64,000 bases of DNA from Beta vulgaris subsp. vulgaris (GCF_026745355.1 NC_079206.1:41399536-41463535); one strand, 5' to 3'; shown: positions 44,926-57,800, counted from the stretch's first letter. A program made the numbers and translations. The notes: generated by a model not told the origin, from the letters alone.

Positions 44926-47900
44926 TGTAACAGCCCGTTTTCCCGAGCTGCTAGGTAAATACGCTTAAGATTCACTAATCACAATTAATGCTTAATAAGC
45001 CTCGAAATAAACATTTACTCGCAACGGAAACATAACCTAGAAAACGATCCTGAACTTGTGGGTTATTGGCCCACAAAACAAAATCCTTTATATAAGACTT
45101 CAATTACACTGATATCTCGACTAATATTCCCAAATATTATATACAACGAAATATATCAGAAACTATTCCTTAATTGACTATCTAAAATACAAAACTCAAT
45201 CCATAAGCTACGACGGCATCTTTATCTTGCTTCGCTTCAGAATCCTGAGCTCACAACACCAAACCTGCAACGATGTTTGACTCTGCCACCCACCAAGTGA
45301 CAGGCCACAGAAATGACAACACCATCAGCAAAGCTGAGTACACACTGTGTAATAGAAAATACAAGTTTAGGTGTATTTTGAAAACTAACACATAGTTATA
45401 GTAACAGATAATCACATCAACTTAGTTGATATATTTTCACAAAATCAAATCGTTTGGCATGAACGCGAGTGGAGAGGGGTACCACGCAGTAGCTGTCTCC
45501 AAACTAGTGAGGGTCGTCACCCAGCCTTTTATTGTTATGCTTGCAAGACTTACCCGGACATGTCTTATAACGCCAGGAATTCGCCCCTCCTAAAGGCAAC
45601 AGCTAGGGACTTCCGCCCTAACTCGGGGTGCCTTATTCATGCCTCACTTTCATATTTATAAATAAGATATTTAATGATTCATACTTGAATCCTCAATACT
45701 CATAACATAACACCATATTCGACCTTATCTGGTCTTAACTCATATTTGAATCATTTCCTCATTATCATACCAAATCATATTTTGAGAAATATAGTATTTT
45801 CGAACGATTTCGATAATTGAACAAAATGATACTAACAATCCAATAACAATTCACAACTAACTCAAGAGATGTATCTATAATCATGGCCATTACCACAAAC
45901 GATATATGATATCCAAAATTCAATATAACGCCCACGGGAGCATTTAAATATATTTTGCTGAACCTAAAGGTTACCTCAATCTATAACAATTATACGAAAC
46001 CTCCAATCATCATAACTTGATTTCCCATATCATCTTCAATTCTATACGTCTACATAGCCATCTCCAACAACCACCTCACAGTAACATAAATCAATAATAT
46101 CAAACTTAACTATTCTAATTATCTTCTTCTAAGCAACCATTATGCTAATCAAACTGAATCCCGTAAATAGAAATTAACGAAGTCATTCCATAACTCATAA
46201 CTCGACTTCATGCATATCAACTCCAACTAAATAATTATAACAGTCTCCCAATTCTAAGATTATGACTTCCCTCGCATCATCAACAACGACTATCCAATAA
46301 GAACGATACAAAACAACAAATAACAACAGCACATACAACAATAATACCACCTCCACCACCAACAATAAACTCCAACACCAATAACACAACATTAAGCACA
46401 ATAACAGAACAACACAACCACAATACAACAGACACAACCAACAAAGAAACCACCACCTACTATGTTCATAACAAACCTAAGTAAATCATATTCCCAAATT
46501 TATCACTCCAACTTCTTGAATCATAATAACAAGATGAACCATATTGTTCTACTGAATACTTTGGATATATATACTTAAACTATAAACCACATGATACTAG
46601 CTCTGGACACATCATCGTAACCTTTTTAATCATATCCAAACTAATTCATCTTCCAAACTAGTAAACTATTTCATATAACCTACCACAACATCACCACAAC
46701 AACAGAACAACAACATAATAAATCTACACAACCATCAAACTACTCCACAATAGCCACCACAACTACAACAACAACAACCATAACAACGGCCAACAACAAC
46801 AATAGCAACAACTTACACAACTCCACCACAACCACAATGAAGAACAACAATAACCCAACAACCTACTACAACAGAGCAACAACAACAATAGCAACTCCAC
46901 AACAACTTCACCACAACCACCACAACAACTCCACAACAACAATAACATAACAACTCCACCTCAATCATCACAATTACTCCACAAGTCCATGTACTAAACA
47001 CATTCCATTAAGAAGCATAATCGTAATACTTAGTGTATAAGTGTTGTTTAGGTCAAATAAAACATCTCTAATGAACCTTAGCATGTTATACTCATGTAAT
47101 ATACTCAATATACACATAATAAAATACACATCATAAGTAAATTCATTTCATAGACATGCTTTACACTAGAAAGAAACAATCACCTAACTATAGGTATGGA
47201 AATCTCTAGGGTAAAACCAAACTAAGTGTGTACCTTAACTAAGGATGCTTAAAGCCACGAAATTCCTTAATCCACTTGGTTAACTACTCCTACAGCTTCC
47301 CCTGAATGTATAAAATGCTAAAGATTAGTTTCAACAAGCTTATAGATATGAAAAACTAAGCTTAAATACAAGAGGTGTAAACTGTTGAACTTACAACAAC
47401 TTATGTGATCTTTCAGCAAGGTTTTCTATATGAGTTTAGGTCTAAGTTGGAACCAAAGTTCTACTACTTTGTATGGATTTAGAAGAGTTATATGTAAAGA
47501 AAAGTGGGTGTCCAAGAGGAAGAAATAAGAGAAAAGAGACGAAAATCCAGAACAGGCTTTTATAGTCTGTTCTGGCGGTACCCCCAGGGAGGGAAACCTC
47601 TTCTGGGCAAGGTCGGTTTCTTGGATTTTTGGGTGATTCTTGCTTGAGGTGTTAGCCTAAGGTGTTGGCTTTCATGCATAAAAAGTTCTTTGAGAGATCG
47701 ACACTTAAGAGCTGCTAAGCAGCTTTCTTTGAGGCATAGGTCTGAGCTGTAATTTCAGCTGGCCAGGTTTTACTATGTAAGCAATTTACCTATTGAGCCA
47801 CGTAATTCTTGGGATAAATGACCATTTTAACCTTAAGACATCCCAAGCATGTCATATTCAAGTTTGTGTTGGTTCGAGCTCGGATTCAATCCCAAAGGCT

Positions 47901-48519
47901 CTTTAACTGGAAGTTCATCGCTACCCGATAAAACAATCTCCAAACGATTTTCATAATCTTAATGTTTAAGGCTCTCAAGGACTTTCTAACTTATCTATTG
48001 GTTTCCAAAGCCTTCTTAGCTAATAAGAATGATGGTTCTTATCCTCTTTGACCTTTCTTAACCACTAAGAATGATAGTACTTATCCACAAGCTTTCTTAA
48101 CCATTAAGAATGATGATGCTTATCCACAAGCTTTCTTAACCATTAAGAATGATGATGCTTATCCACAAGCTTTCTTAACCATTAAGAATGATGATGCTTA
48201 TCCACAAGCTTTCTTAACCATTAAGAATGATGATGCTTATCCACAAGCTTTCTTAACATTAAGAATGATGATGCTTATCCACAAGCTTTCTTAACCATTA
48301 AGAATGATGATGCTTATCCACAAGCTTTCTTAACCACTAAGAATGATGATGCTTATCCACAAGTTTTCTTAACCATTAAGAATGGTAATGCTTATCCACA
48401 AGCTTTCTTAACCATTAAGAATGGTAATGCTTATCCACAACCTTTCTTAACCATTAAGAATGATGGTCTTATCCACTTTTAGCTTTTAAATAAAGGTTCT
48501 TAAAAACAGGGCTATTACA
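44926..48519 (-). mobile_element. Solo LTR, about 3.6 kb, GAACT target duplication
   Basis: It starts TGTAACAGCCCG and ends GGGCTATTACA, with GAACT on both sides (44921-44925 and 48520-48524; the surrounding ACTGA repeat makes this duplication less decisive). The inverted ends TGTAA...TTACA and the minus-strand content near its 3' end (GTTTCCGTTGCGAGTAAATG) suggest a gypsy chromovirus-type LTR in reverse orientation. There are no gag-pol domains and no second LTR. The interior includes CAA-rich low-complexity DNA (46300-46960) and a 39-bp minisatellite. Confidence 0.7.
48047..48475. repeat. 39-bp minisatellite inside the solo LTR
   Basis: About ten to eleven copies of a 39-bp unit (CTTTCTTAACCATTAAGAAT then GATGATGCTTATCCACAAG). 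The middle copies are nearly identical and the edge copies diverge. Confidence 0.95.
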
Positions 48520-48630
48520 GAACTGAACTGAACTGAACTGAACTGATCTGAACTGAACTGAATTGAACTGAACTGAACTGAATTGAAATGAACTGAACTG
48601 AACTGAAAATAAGCTGGGGAGAACAGGCCC

Positions 48631-49900
48631 TAAAAATGATAAAACGACGTAGTTTATAAGAGGGTGCACCATGCTCTACGTGCACTTGGGTGCATGTACT
48701 TATTTACGGAAATGTAGCTACTAACTTCTTCTCCACCAAAATAGGAGATTAGTTTTTTTCACCAATTATTTGCCTTTTATTTATTGTTTCTTTTGGGAAA
48801 TTTGTTTTCTCTCTCCAAAATATTTTAAGGTTTTATGTAAATACTCTAATTTTTTGTCTTCCATTAATAGATTTTACTTGTAAGTAAAAAGAAAATAAGG
48901 TGATAATGAAAAAAAAATGAAACAAATATTATTTTTATTTTATTTTACACAATGCGCGACATAGGTCATCAAAGAACATTAATTAAATTAAATTGAAAGA
49001 GCATATTTTATAGGTAAAAATAATACATAGTGCAAAATTTATTAGAGAGGAACTTAGGTCATAATGGATAAAAATTTAAAAGAACATACTCAATCACATT
49101 AAAAGAACATATCTAGGTAAAAAGAACATGTAGTTTAAACTTATTTCATTCCACAAAAAGAACATAGGTCATAATAGAAAAAATTAAAATAAAACAACTT
49201 ATCTAATTACGTTAAAAGAACATATTTTCTAGGTAAAGAACATATAGTTCAAACTCATCTCATTTTATAAAAAGAACATAAGTCATAATGAAAATAATGG
49301 AAAACAAAGTAAAAGAACATACATAATTACATCAAAAGAACATATTGTTTAGATAAAAGAAAAATGCACAAAATACGCTGATATGTGGTCTCGCCTCCAC
49401 CTACGAATTTGCGAGTTTATGCACCCAAAACTATGCACCCTAAAGAACATATTATTCTATTAGAGAACATTAAAGCAATTTTTTATGGCAACAAGAACAT
49501 GTAGTTCATGCTAAAATAACATGTAGAATCTTCATTCATAAAAAACATGGGACATACTGGAAAGAACATATAAAAGAATACGCAATTTAAATTAAAAGAA
49601 TATACCATTTTCTAATTGTATATTATTAAAAAAATCATGTTCTTTTTCATATTGAGTTATGTTGTTTTTAATATTGAGTTATGCTCTTTTTCTATATATT
49701 TTTTTTCTATGTAAATAACATCTCTAAGAAATATATCTGAATTAAAGAACATATTTTCTAAGTAAAAACACAAACATTTGAAAATCAAATAGCATACTCA
49801 TTTAAACATATAGTAAAAAAAAATTGCCCATTTAAATTTTAAATATAAGGAGCATATTTTTTAGATAAAAAAAGTTTGAAAATCAAAATACATATATTAA
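48631..49900. repeat. 'aaaagaacatat' motif array, second part
   Basis: Dozens of AAAGAACATA motifs with 'ggtcataatg' between them, same orientation as 44580-44760. It begins after GGGTGCACCATGCTCTACGT (48662-48681), a relative of the palindromic stretch near 44405. No coding capacity. Confidence 0.65.
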
Positions 49901-51945
49901 AAAGATAGATTTTCACTTTATTTAACCGGTACATCTCCCGCAGATGCCGGCATAATTTAGGGAGTTGTTTTAAATAATTTTTTTTAATGTAGCATTTTAT
50001 CACATCATGCGTTTTGTTTGTTGGAGGCTGCGTTTAATACCGAGATCACCAAGCTCTATATGGTCTCTAGACCACCTTCATATTTGCGGCTTTTAGGTGG
50101 TTGTTTTTCTAAACAACTACCTTAATTTATTGTTATATTATAAATAGATAATTATAAAACTTAAAATTAGTATCAAATTTTATATTATAAAATATTAATT
50201 TTGTCATACCCACCCGTGTCCAACTCTCGGGGCGAGTCCCCGTGTCCTGATATTTTGAAAGTGTCGTACCCGACACTCGGATCTGTACACATATTCGACA
50301 ATCCTAGCCGAGTCCAGGTAACTTAACTGATTATATAGAGAAATGTGTGCTCCAATCAATAGTAAACCGAAAAAGCATCATAATATGGGGCTGAGTGCTC
50401 ACAGAAAGCCACCACATATTGTCATACGGACAAAAACTCATAACATGAGTATGCAGGGAACAATAGATGTTCTGAATAGAAGAGGAAGTGTGGTCCAAGA
50501 ATTGGTTACTAGAGAGCTGATAACTTTTAGAAAGTAAATTGACCTAAAATTTACACAGCGGGGATAAAAAAAATGCATGTTGACAAACAATTTCCAGAAA
50601 ATTGGTGATTTAGTGGTAAAGCCAAGGTCACAATCACAGAAGACAATCATCTTTGACTTGTGCCATATCTTGGCTCGACACTCGTGCCAAAAGATGACAT
50701 GGCAAAGGACGAAACAATAGTAAAGAGAATAACAAAGGTGGAACATGCATGATCTTTTAGCAAATAGCAATACGCATAACACATTAAGATTTACTTTAAA
50801 TTAATTATTGAAACCGAATAGAATCTTTGCCATAGTTTCATCCCTATTTGACCTGAAAGTTGAAAAAAACCTTTTAAATTTTTTGGAATCCAATAGCTGA
50901 TTCTAGTACAAAAACTTGTCCACTTATAGCGAAAGCGTTTCCTGATTTTGGTGCACTCACCCGGAAGATAATTGAAACTTCGACAACTCAAAGTTTATAA
51001 TTATATTTAACTAATACAAACACTTGTATAAAAAAATAGCGAGTTACTACATTCCAATTTGCTTCTACTTACAAAACAACTCTAGATGTTCCCTTTCTCA
51101 GTCTCATTGGCCCATATATTCTTAAATTTTTTTGATTGATTATCTGCTCCCTACATTTGATGCTTGCAATAATATTGCATTGACCAAGGCAAAACAAACA
51201 AATGAAAGCAATTGTTGGCTACTGTTGCCTTTCCTGGATATGAGTCTTACCCCCAAATGAAGTTAGTCATGAACTCATGACACCTCCAGGTAAGGACTAC
51301 ACAAAGTTAATTTATAGTGGGATTGTTTAAAGAAGATGGCATAATTAGTATGGTTTGAAGAAGATAAGCCATAATCAAGATTGTTCGTGACAATTTTTCC
51401 AATGTTTCAAACAAATATCGGTTGAATCTAAAATGTTGGCACTTCAAAACACCAAATCTGAAATATGAATTTGTAACCTAATCAATACAGATCTCATATA
51501 TTAAAAATATAATCACTTATAGATAAATCCAAAATTATAAGTGTTTGTACATTACTACGACTATCAAAGCTTTCACAAAACATTGAAAACACCATGTGGC
51601 AATACCAGCCTACTAAAGCAGAAGCATTTATCTTTTTTTCTCTTACTCGGTCTTCAATCAGGACCGTCCCAAAGCAGAGCCAGGGCAAGGGAGAGAAATA
51701 ATGGTAGATCAAGGATTTCACCCACTTGGGTTTAGAATTGATGAGAAGTTAAACAAAAAAAGGACCAAATAAAATTTACTAAAAAATAAAATACATCAAT
51801 TCAAGTTTGGAGCCAAGGGGATGGGACTCAAATTCAGCTTCTTTAGTTGGAGTTTCCCTTGTATTTAAGCACGTGACTTTCGAGACTTCCTAAAATATTC
51901 TAAACTTTTCATCCTTCACAAATTTATTTAAAATTAAACAACTTT
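49901..51945. other. No recognised gene; one dispersed GTGTC-type repeat
   Basis: 50210-50330 has the GTGTC...GACAC-rich sequence (cgtgtccaactctcggggcg, agtgtcgtacccgacactcg) common as a dispersed repeat in plant genomes. Minus-strand frames at 50782-50438, 50991-50791 and 51721-51494 have no recognisable domain and may be fragments of a decayed spliced gene. Otherwise nothing is seen. Confidence 0.35.
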
Positions 51946-52430
51946 CACTAGTAGAAAAAAGGCTACTTGTTGCGGTTAAAAAGTGCCCTATTGCTGCGGA
52001 TTAGGGCGCGCAACAATTAAGGGCGCAACAATAGGTATTAATAATATTGCTGCGGTTTTAAACCGCAGCAATATAAAGAACTATTGCTGCGGTTTCTAGC
52101 ACAAAACCGCAACAATATTATCATTTTTTAATCTCGTTTAACACGTAATATTGCTGCGGTTTTTAGACCAAAACCGCAGCAATATGTCCCTCTACAGGTA
52201 AATTTTTTTTTTTTTTTTTTTGCATTTGTCAATTAAATTTGAAATATTAAAACCAAACAATTAACCCATTCATTATCCATTAAATTCTCAGGCAAACTGA
52301 ATAAAAATAACATGAATCTCATTAATATATTAATATATAAAGATGAAAAATTAATTACATGAATATTACAAAAGAATAATATGTAAAATGAAAAAACAAT
52401 CTAAAAAAACGAAAAAACAGATCTAAAATG

Positions 52431-52507
<77 letters not shown>

Positions 52508-53544
52508 GAAAAGAGACTAAAAAACGATCATCAATGATCGAATATATACAAAAAAGGAAAACAAAAAGGATATCTACAAAAAAAAATGAAAAAAAAAACG
52601 ATCGAATATCTACAAGAAACGAAAAAAAATCTACAAGGAAAAACAAACACAACCAAATATAAAAAGTAACCGAAAAAAATGAAAAAAAGGGAAAAAAAAG
52701 ATCGAATATCTAAATGAAAAAAATATCTACAAAAACTAAAATCACGATCGAAAAATAAACGATCGAAACAAACAGATCAGTGGTGGCTTGGCAGATCTGA
52801 TAACAAAAAAAAAATGCGAGAAAAAACAAAAGTGGTGGCTTGGCAGATCTGGATCGAACGACGGAGTAGAGGAGCACGAATACTCTGGTCGAGGCCGGTG
52901 GCTTGGCGGCTTCGTCGCGTCGCTGCGTTCGAAGGCTGACGGGAGCGGTCGAGGCTGGTGGATGACGAAGTTTTTTGTCGCTCCGTTCGAGGTTGACGAG
53001 AGCAGTGGAGTTCGAGGAGAGCGTGTCGCTCCGTTCGAAGGACGACGAAGAAAGAGTCGTTGATATTGCTGAGGTTGAGAGAGAGAGAGGGTTGAGAGAA
53101 TGGAAGGTTGACAGGAGAAAGAGGGTTGAGAGAATGAGGGTTGAGAGAATGGAAGGTTGAGAGAGAGAGAGAGAGAGAGAAGGTTGAGAGAATGGAAACG
53201 GTTGTGAGGATTGAAAAAATGACAAGGAAAAACCTAACACGCGTTTTTATATTTTTTTTAATAATATTGCTGTGGTTGCCACGTAGGAACGCAACAATAT
53301 ATTAAAAAAGTATTTTTTTAATATATTGATGCGGTCCTACGCGGAAACCGCAGCAATATTAGCTGTTGTGGGCCCCACATGTTTTTCAAAATTGACCCGT
53401 TGAACGATATTGTTGCGGTTTTTGGCGGGAACCGCAGCAATATTGTCATTTTCAATTTTTTAATATTTTTTGCGTATTATATTGCTGCGTATTGGTAAAA
53501 CCGCAGCAATATCAGCGCAGCAAATAGCATTTATTCTACTAGTG
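51946..53544. mobile_element. CACTA element, family E, 1.6 kb, TTT target duplication, non-autonomous
   Basis: The left end CACTAGTAGAAAAAAGGC and the right end, reversed, CACTAGTAGAATAAATGC are flanked by TTT at 51943-51945 and 53545-53547. Subterminal motifs TTGCTGCGGTTT / AAACCGCAGCAAT recur at both ends. The interior has a 76-bp A-run (52431-52506, one C) and AAAAACGATCGAA repeats. It also has, on the minus strand, a CT-rich leader-like region (53240-53050) with tandem CTCTCAACC units, probably a remnant of the autonomous element's promoter. Confidence 0.93.
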
Positions 53545-54574
53545 TTTCTTGGCATCACTATTATGGTTAACCAATTAAATTAAACAAGTTAAACTTCAAT
53601 AACCAATTAACTATTACTCCAATATCCAAATTAAACTTCAATAAGCCAATTCATCTTATTAATCTCTTGGCAATTTAATAATTTCAATTAATCAAAGCAT
53701 CCCAATGATTAAATTTGTAATTAATCCAAGCATTAGTATATAAAATGGAAAATGGAAACAAAAGAGTTACCTACACTCTTCAAGAGTTGCAATCTAGTAG
53801 AGTAGAGGGAAGGGGTTGCTAGATGCGCCACTACGGGAGTGCGGGACTGCGAGTGCGTTGAAGCCGACACCGTGTGTGGAGACCAGTTGGTGTAGAGGTT
53901 ACCGGTCGGTGTAGGGAAGCAATGGCAGGTGGGACCCGGGAGTAGGTTGAGTTTTGAAACCCTACGTTTTAGTGTTTGATGGCAATTTGTGTGAAAAGAG
54001 ACGAGAGAAACGAAACTGCAAGACGAGAAGAGAAAGAAATTAAATCTTTGCTGGAAAAAAAACTATGGACGCCCCGCCGTAAAAGGTCCCAATAATGAAT
54101 ATCTCACAACATGCCCAACTTTGTCATGCATTTTACACGTTTGGTTCCATTTGACCGGTGACTCAATGAGGTGGTTAAGTTTCACTTTTATGTTTTTTTT
54201 CAAAAGAACTCACTGAACTATTGTTCTCTCTCACAAAACATTCAAAACCCACAATGGTGGTAATCCAAAATCTCAAGCTCAACAACACCACAACTTACAG
54301 ATACATCATCTTCCCACAATTCAAATATATTCGTTAATTAGCTACCTCCATTTTTCTTTTGTGTTGCTTAGTCGCCATTTGTTTGGTCAATTGAACTTTT
54401 GAATGATGTTTTGAGTTGTGATTATTATGTAATTTCGATTATGAAAAAAAAATAATCAAATGAGAGCATTGTTAGCACAATATATCTATTAGTTTGAATC
54501 CCAATGTTGCTTTATAGTTGGATTAATTGATAATGTCTTTAGCACCCGTTGCCATTTTTTTTTATCAAGACTCG
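53545..54574 (-). other. Possible minus-strand leader exon; no gene identified
   Basis: The minus strand from about 54060 to 53773 is leader-like (TCTCTCGTCTC, then GC-richer sequence) and ends at a possible donor GTGTAG|GTAACT at 53772. No coding frame or downstream exons are recognised. 54100-54570 shows nothing. Confidence 0.25.
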
Positions 54575-55205
54575 TGTTGTGGCTTGGAAATCAACGGCTA
54601 CAAAGATGACACGTGGCTCCATCGCAGCCTTACATGTGACACTCACCTATTCTGGTAAAGTACATGGGTCATAAGCTTGTATGGGCTAAAGTACACTTTT
54701 CTGAAGAAAAGGTGTACTGAAACCCTTCTTGTGGCCCAAAATTGTATTTAGGCCCAGTAAAGGTAAGGCATATTTCTGAAAGAGGGTGAGGTGTACTATC
54801 CAATCAACAATTTCCACGTGTCACATCATCATTGCTTAGCCAATCAGATGCTCCCAAATTAGGGTGATATCGAGGTACAACAATCATTTCAGAGGCTATA
54901 AATAGTCCTTGAAATCAGGGGAAAGGTACGTTTTTCAGAAGCATAATACTGTTATTCTGCCATAAATTCTCTCTATTCTCTCTCTACTTTCTCCCTCTAA
55001 AAGTTTCTTTTCTACTCCTGATACCTGACTAAACCTTCGGAGGGGGAAATACCACCCAAACCTCCAGGGTGGGTCCCTTTTTGCAGGTCTAAAGGTAGAG
55101 CTCAAGTTTGGGATTTGAGTCCAGACATTGTTGCACAAGTCTCCTATTATTGAACCTATTGCTGGGGATTGTAGTATTGTTTTACGAGCTTTGCACTACG
55201 TAACA
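54575..55205 (+). mobile_element. 5' LTR of gypsy element 1
   Basis: It contains a TATA box (GGCTATAAATAGTCC near 54897) followed by CT-rich U5-like DNA. It ends GTAACA directly before TTTGGCGCCGTCTGTGGGG (from 55206), the Athila/Tat-type primer-binding site. The LTR start is placed at TGTTGTGGC (54575) by TG and length, and is uncertain. Confidence 0.65.
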
Positions 55206-55235
55206 TTTGGCGCCGTCTGTGGGGGAGACGCAACA

Positions 55236-56895
55236 ATGACTGATTGTCACTCATCCAATGTTGCTCGGAACAGAAGCTTTGAGATACAAGTGGAAGATAC
55301 AGTGGATGATGAGAGGCCACCCCGAGGAAGAGACAGGCCCTCTGCTGTCGTTCGTCTCTCTGGAGGAAGTAGGGGCCCTGTCATCCAAGAGAATCTTGAT
55401 CGTCCAGTAACAGTTGGTCATTTGGAAACTGTCTTAAACGACTTCCAGGCTAGGATGTCCGCTGTCATGGAAGAACAAATCAAAAGCAATATGCTGTTTT
55501 TTCAGGTTGATCCAGGTTAGGCTGCTGTGGTGCCGCCTAAGGGGCAATCCCAAGAAGGTCGTCCAGGGACAAGCCGACCTCCTCGGCCGGAAATGACAAA
55601 GCCACTGTCTAAAGAAAAGCAGCCAAATGTCAGTGAACCAAGGAGGAAGATGGACTGGAAGTTGGTGGTCCGTCCAGGAGATAACATTCCTCCTAACGGT
55701 CACAAGATGGAGACAGATGCTAGGGAGTACTTGGAGGCCAAGAGAGCAGCTGCTCTTCAGCGTTCAGCCTCCGGGTCTACTCCGTACATGAAGGATCCTC
55801 CGCTAAGGGTTCCTCCAGGACAAGGAAGAGTCAAGACCTTCGCTGTTAGCCAAGGCAAGAAAAAACAGTTTTACAACATATGGTGTATAGACATCAGGCC
55901 TTAGCTAAGACCTCCTCAAATCCAGTGCTGAAAGAATATCGCCGGGAGCACATACCCACTGAGGGACATGCCGGGGCACTCAAGATTAACTAGCCGACTC
56001 CCTTTTCAGCAGAATCATGGAGTCCCCCCCAGTCCCAAAGATTAAGCTTCCGACGATAGAGCCTTTCGATGGCACTATAGATCCGGATGATCACTTGTCA
56101 GCATACAAACATCAGATGTATGTTCAGGGAGTTGATGATGCTACATGGTGCAAGAACTTTCCAGCTACGCTGAAAGGGGTAGCTCAAAAATGGTTTAACA
56201 ATCTTCCGCCTAACTCGGTGAATAATTTCACTGAGCTTAGTATCTTGTTTACTAGCCATTTTGTCGCAAATCGACAAGAGCAGAAGAACAACATGCATCT
56301 AGGAAAGGTTGTCCAAGGACCTAAAGAAGCCTTAAGAAGCTATGTAAAGAGATTTAATCTGGAAGCATTGCAGATCCAGGATCCGAATGCGGGAGTGGCT
56401 TTTGACGCCTTCATCAGAGGTTTAAGACCAGGGAGCTTTAAGTTCAATTTGGTAAAGAAGAAGATATCCACCTTAACTGAGGCCGCTCAGGAGGCCGAGG
56501 CATTTATCCATGCTACGGAAGTTTGTGCGAAAGAAAAACATCCGGAAGCAAAGAAAATTGAAGAAACCATTCAGCCTAAGAAGAACCTCCCCAAGAAAGC
56601 TGAAACTTGGGAAGTGACTTCAATGCCAACTTCATCAAAACGAAGCAAGATAACTGAGCCAGCAACATCAGCTGAGCCTATAGAGTTCAGTAAGGATCAG
56701 TACTCCATTCTCATGGAAATCAAAGATCAATACGAACTGAAGACGCCAACAGAAATGAAGATGGCTTACAGAAACAGAGATAAAAGCAAGTACTTTCATT
56801 TCCACAAAGATTGTGGTCAGGAGACGATCGAATGTAAGCATCTGAAAAGAGCTTTGGAAGACTTAGCTCGCAAGGGTAAGATGAACTCTTATTGA
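55236..56895 (+). pseudogene. gag of gypsy element 1 (Retrotrans_gag type), broken
   Basis: The start at 55236 (MTDCHSSNVARNRS) follows the primer site. A TAG at 55518 interrupts the same frame, which continues to 55904. A frameshift near the A-run at 55860 and another stop follow before the core domain at 56017-56895. The core has KLPTIEPFDGTIDPDDHLSA, WCKNFPATLKGVAQKWF, LPPNSVNNFTELSILFTSHF and ALRSYVKRFN, typical of the retrotransposon gag domain of Tat/Athila-like elements. The C-terminal part ends FHKDCGQETIECKHLKRAL, a degenerate zinc-knuckle-like segment. It would form the particle coat. The stops make it non-functional. Confidence 0.85.
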
Positions 56896-56950
56896 CCTCA
56901 AGCAAGTAGAAAATTCCAGAAAAAAGATAATCGTCAAGGGAGAAGAAAAG

Positions 56951-57776
56951 ATGATGAAAGCATACGAAGATGTGTGTAGTGATTTTGGAGGATTTGAGCA
57001 GGGGGCCTACATCGCGGCACAAAATTATTTATGGGAACTCAGCCAGGTAATGCTCACAAATCAGGCAGAATCTAATCCTTTCCTTAAAATTGTGGTTAGC
57101 GAGCTGGATCGCGGGAAGATAAGGACACCCCATGACGACCCACTGGTGGTAGAAATGAAGATAAAAAATCTCAGGGTAAGACAGATCTTGATTGATACAG
57201 GAAGTTCTACCGATATCATCAGTGCGGATTGTTTATCAAGATTGAAGTTCGACGAAAATAATCTAGTTCCAGTCAATCATCCATCATTGGATTCGGAGGA
57301 GGATCATTCATCCAATGGGAACGGTCACCTTACCGTCAGGGTAGGGATAAAGAACCTCCAGGACGCTCTTTGTTAAGTTCTTGGTGGTACGAGATTCGAC
57401 AGTTTATAATGTCATTCTCGGACGACCCACCTTCAACCATGTCAAAGCAGTAATTGTTACTCATCTAATGCTAATGAAGTTTGAGTGCGATGGAGGGAAG
57501 ATTGGATCCCTATCTGGAGATCCAAGCAGCAAGGGAATGCTACCTCACCACTCTAAAACCTTCATCATGGAGAGGAGAAAAGTCAGAATGGCCAAAGGCC
57601 ATAGAGGAAGAACTGGTCGAGATATTGAAAGGCCAGATAAGTGGATTGAAGAATGAGGTAGGAAAATCTCAGTTAAAGGCCCCTCAAGAGAGCAAGCCGT
57701 CCATACTCTTGCCGAGCAAGAAGAGAAAATGCCTGGCTATCAAGGAATTAAGAGCAAGCTTCCTCTGAAGAAGTGA
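56951..57776 (+). pseudogene. gypsy element 1 aspartic protease, then truncation
   Basis: The frame 56951-57376 contains VRQILIDTGSSTDIISADCL, the active-site D-T-G-S-S of retropepsins, and, after a frame change at 57376, VVRDSTVYNVILGRPTFNHV (the family's I-L-G-R-P/T block). Coding similarity runs to about 57776 in a third frame. Reverse transcriptase is absent: the element is cut at 57801 by the LTR of gypsy element 2. Confidence 0.82.
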
Positions 57777-57800
57777 TGGCCATTATGGGCATGGGACTAG

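Larger units (their letters stand above)
44768..48630. mobile_element. PIF/Harbinger-type MITE (about 264 bp) split by a solo LTR
   Basis: The termini GGGTCTGTTCTCTTCGG and, reversed, GGGCCTGTTCTCCCCAG are flanked by TAA (44765-44767 and 48631-48633), the TWA-type duplication of Tourist/Harbinger elements. Between the termini the MITE is almost all ACTGA/ACTGAATTGA repeats. It is interrupted at 44926-48519 by an LTR with a 5-bp duplication. Confidence 0.8.

Noticed and set aside
46195..47001. Leu/Cys/Val-rich minus-strand frames
   Set aside because: They are antisense of CAA-rich low-complexity DNA in a solo LTR; no homology is recognised.
52401..52652. Phe-rich minus-strand frame
   Set aside because: It is the complement of the long A-run.
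53050..53240. Ser/Leu-rich minus-strand protein start in CACTA family E
   Set aside because: The frame is produced by tandem CTCTCAACC-type leader repeats; no downstream coding domain.
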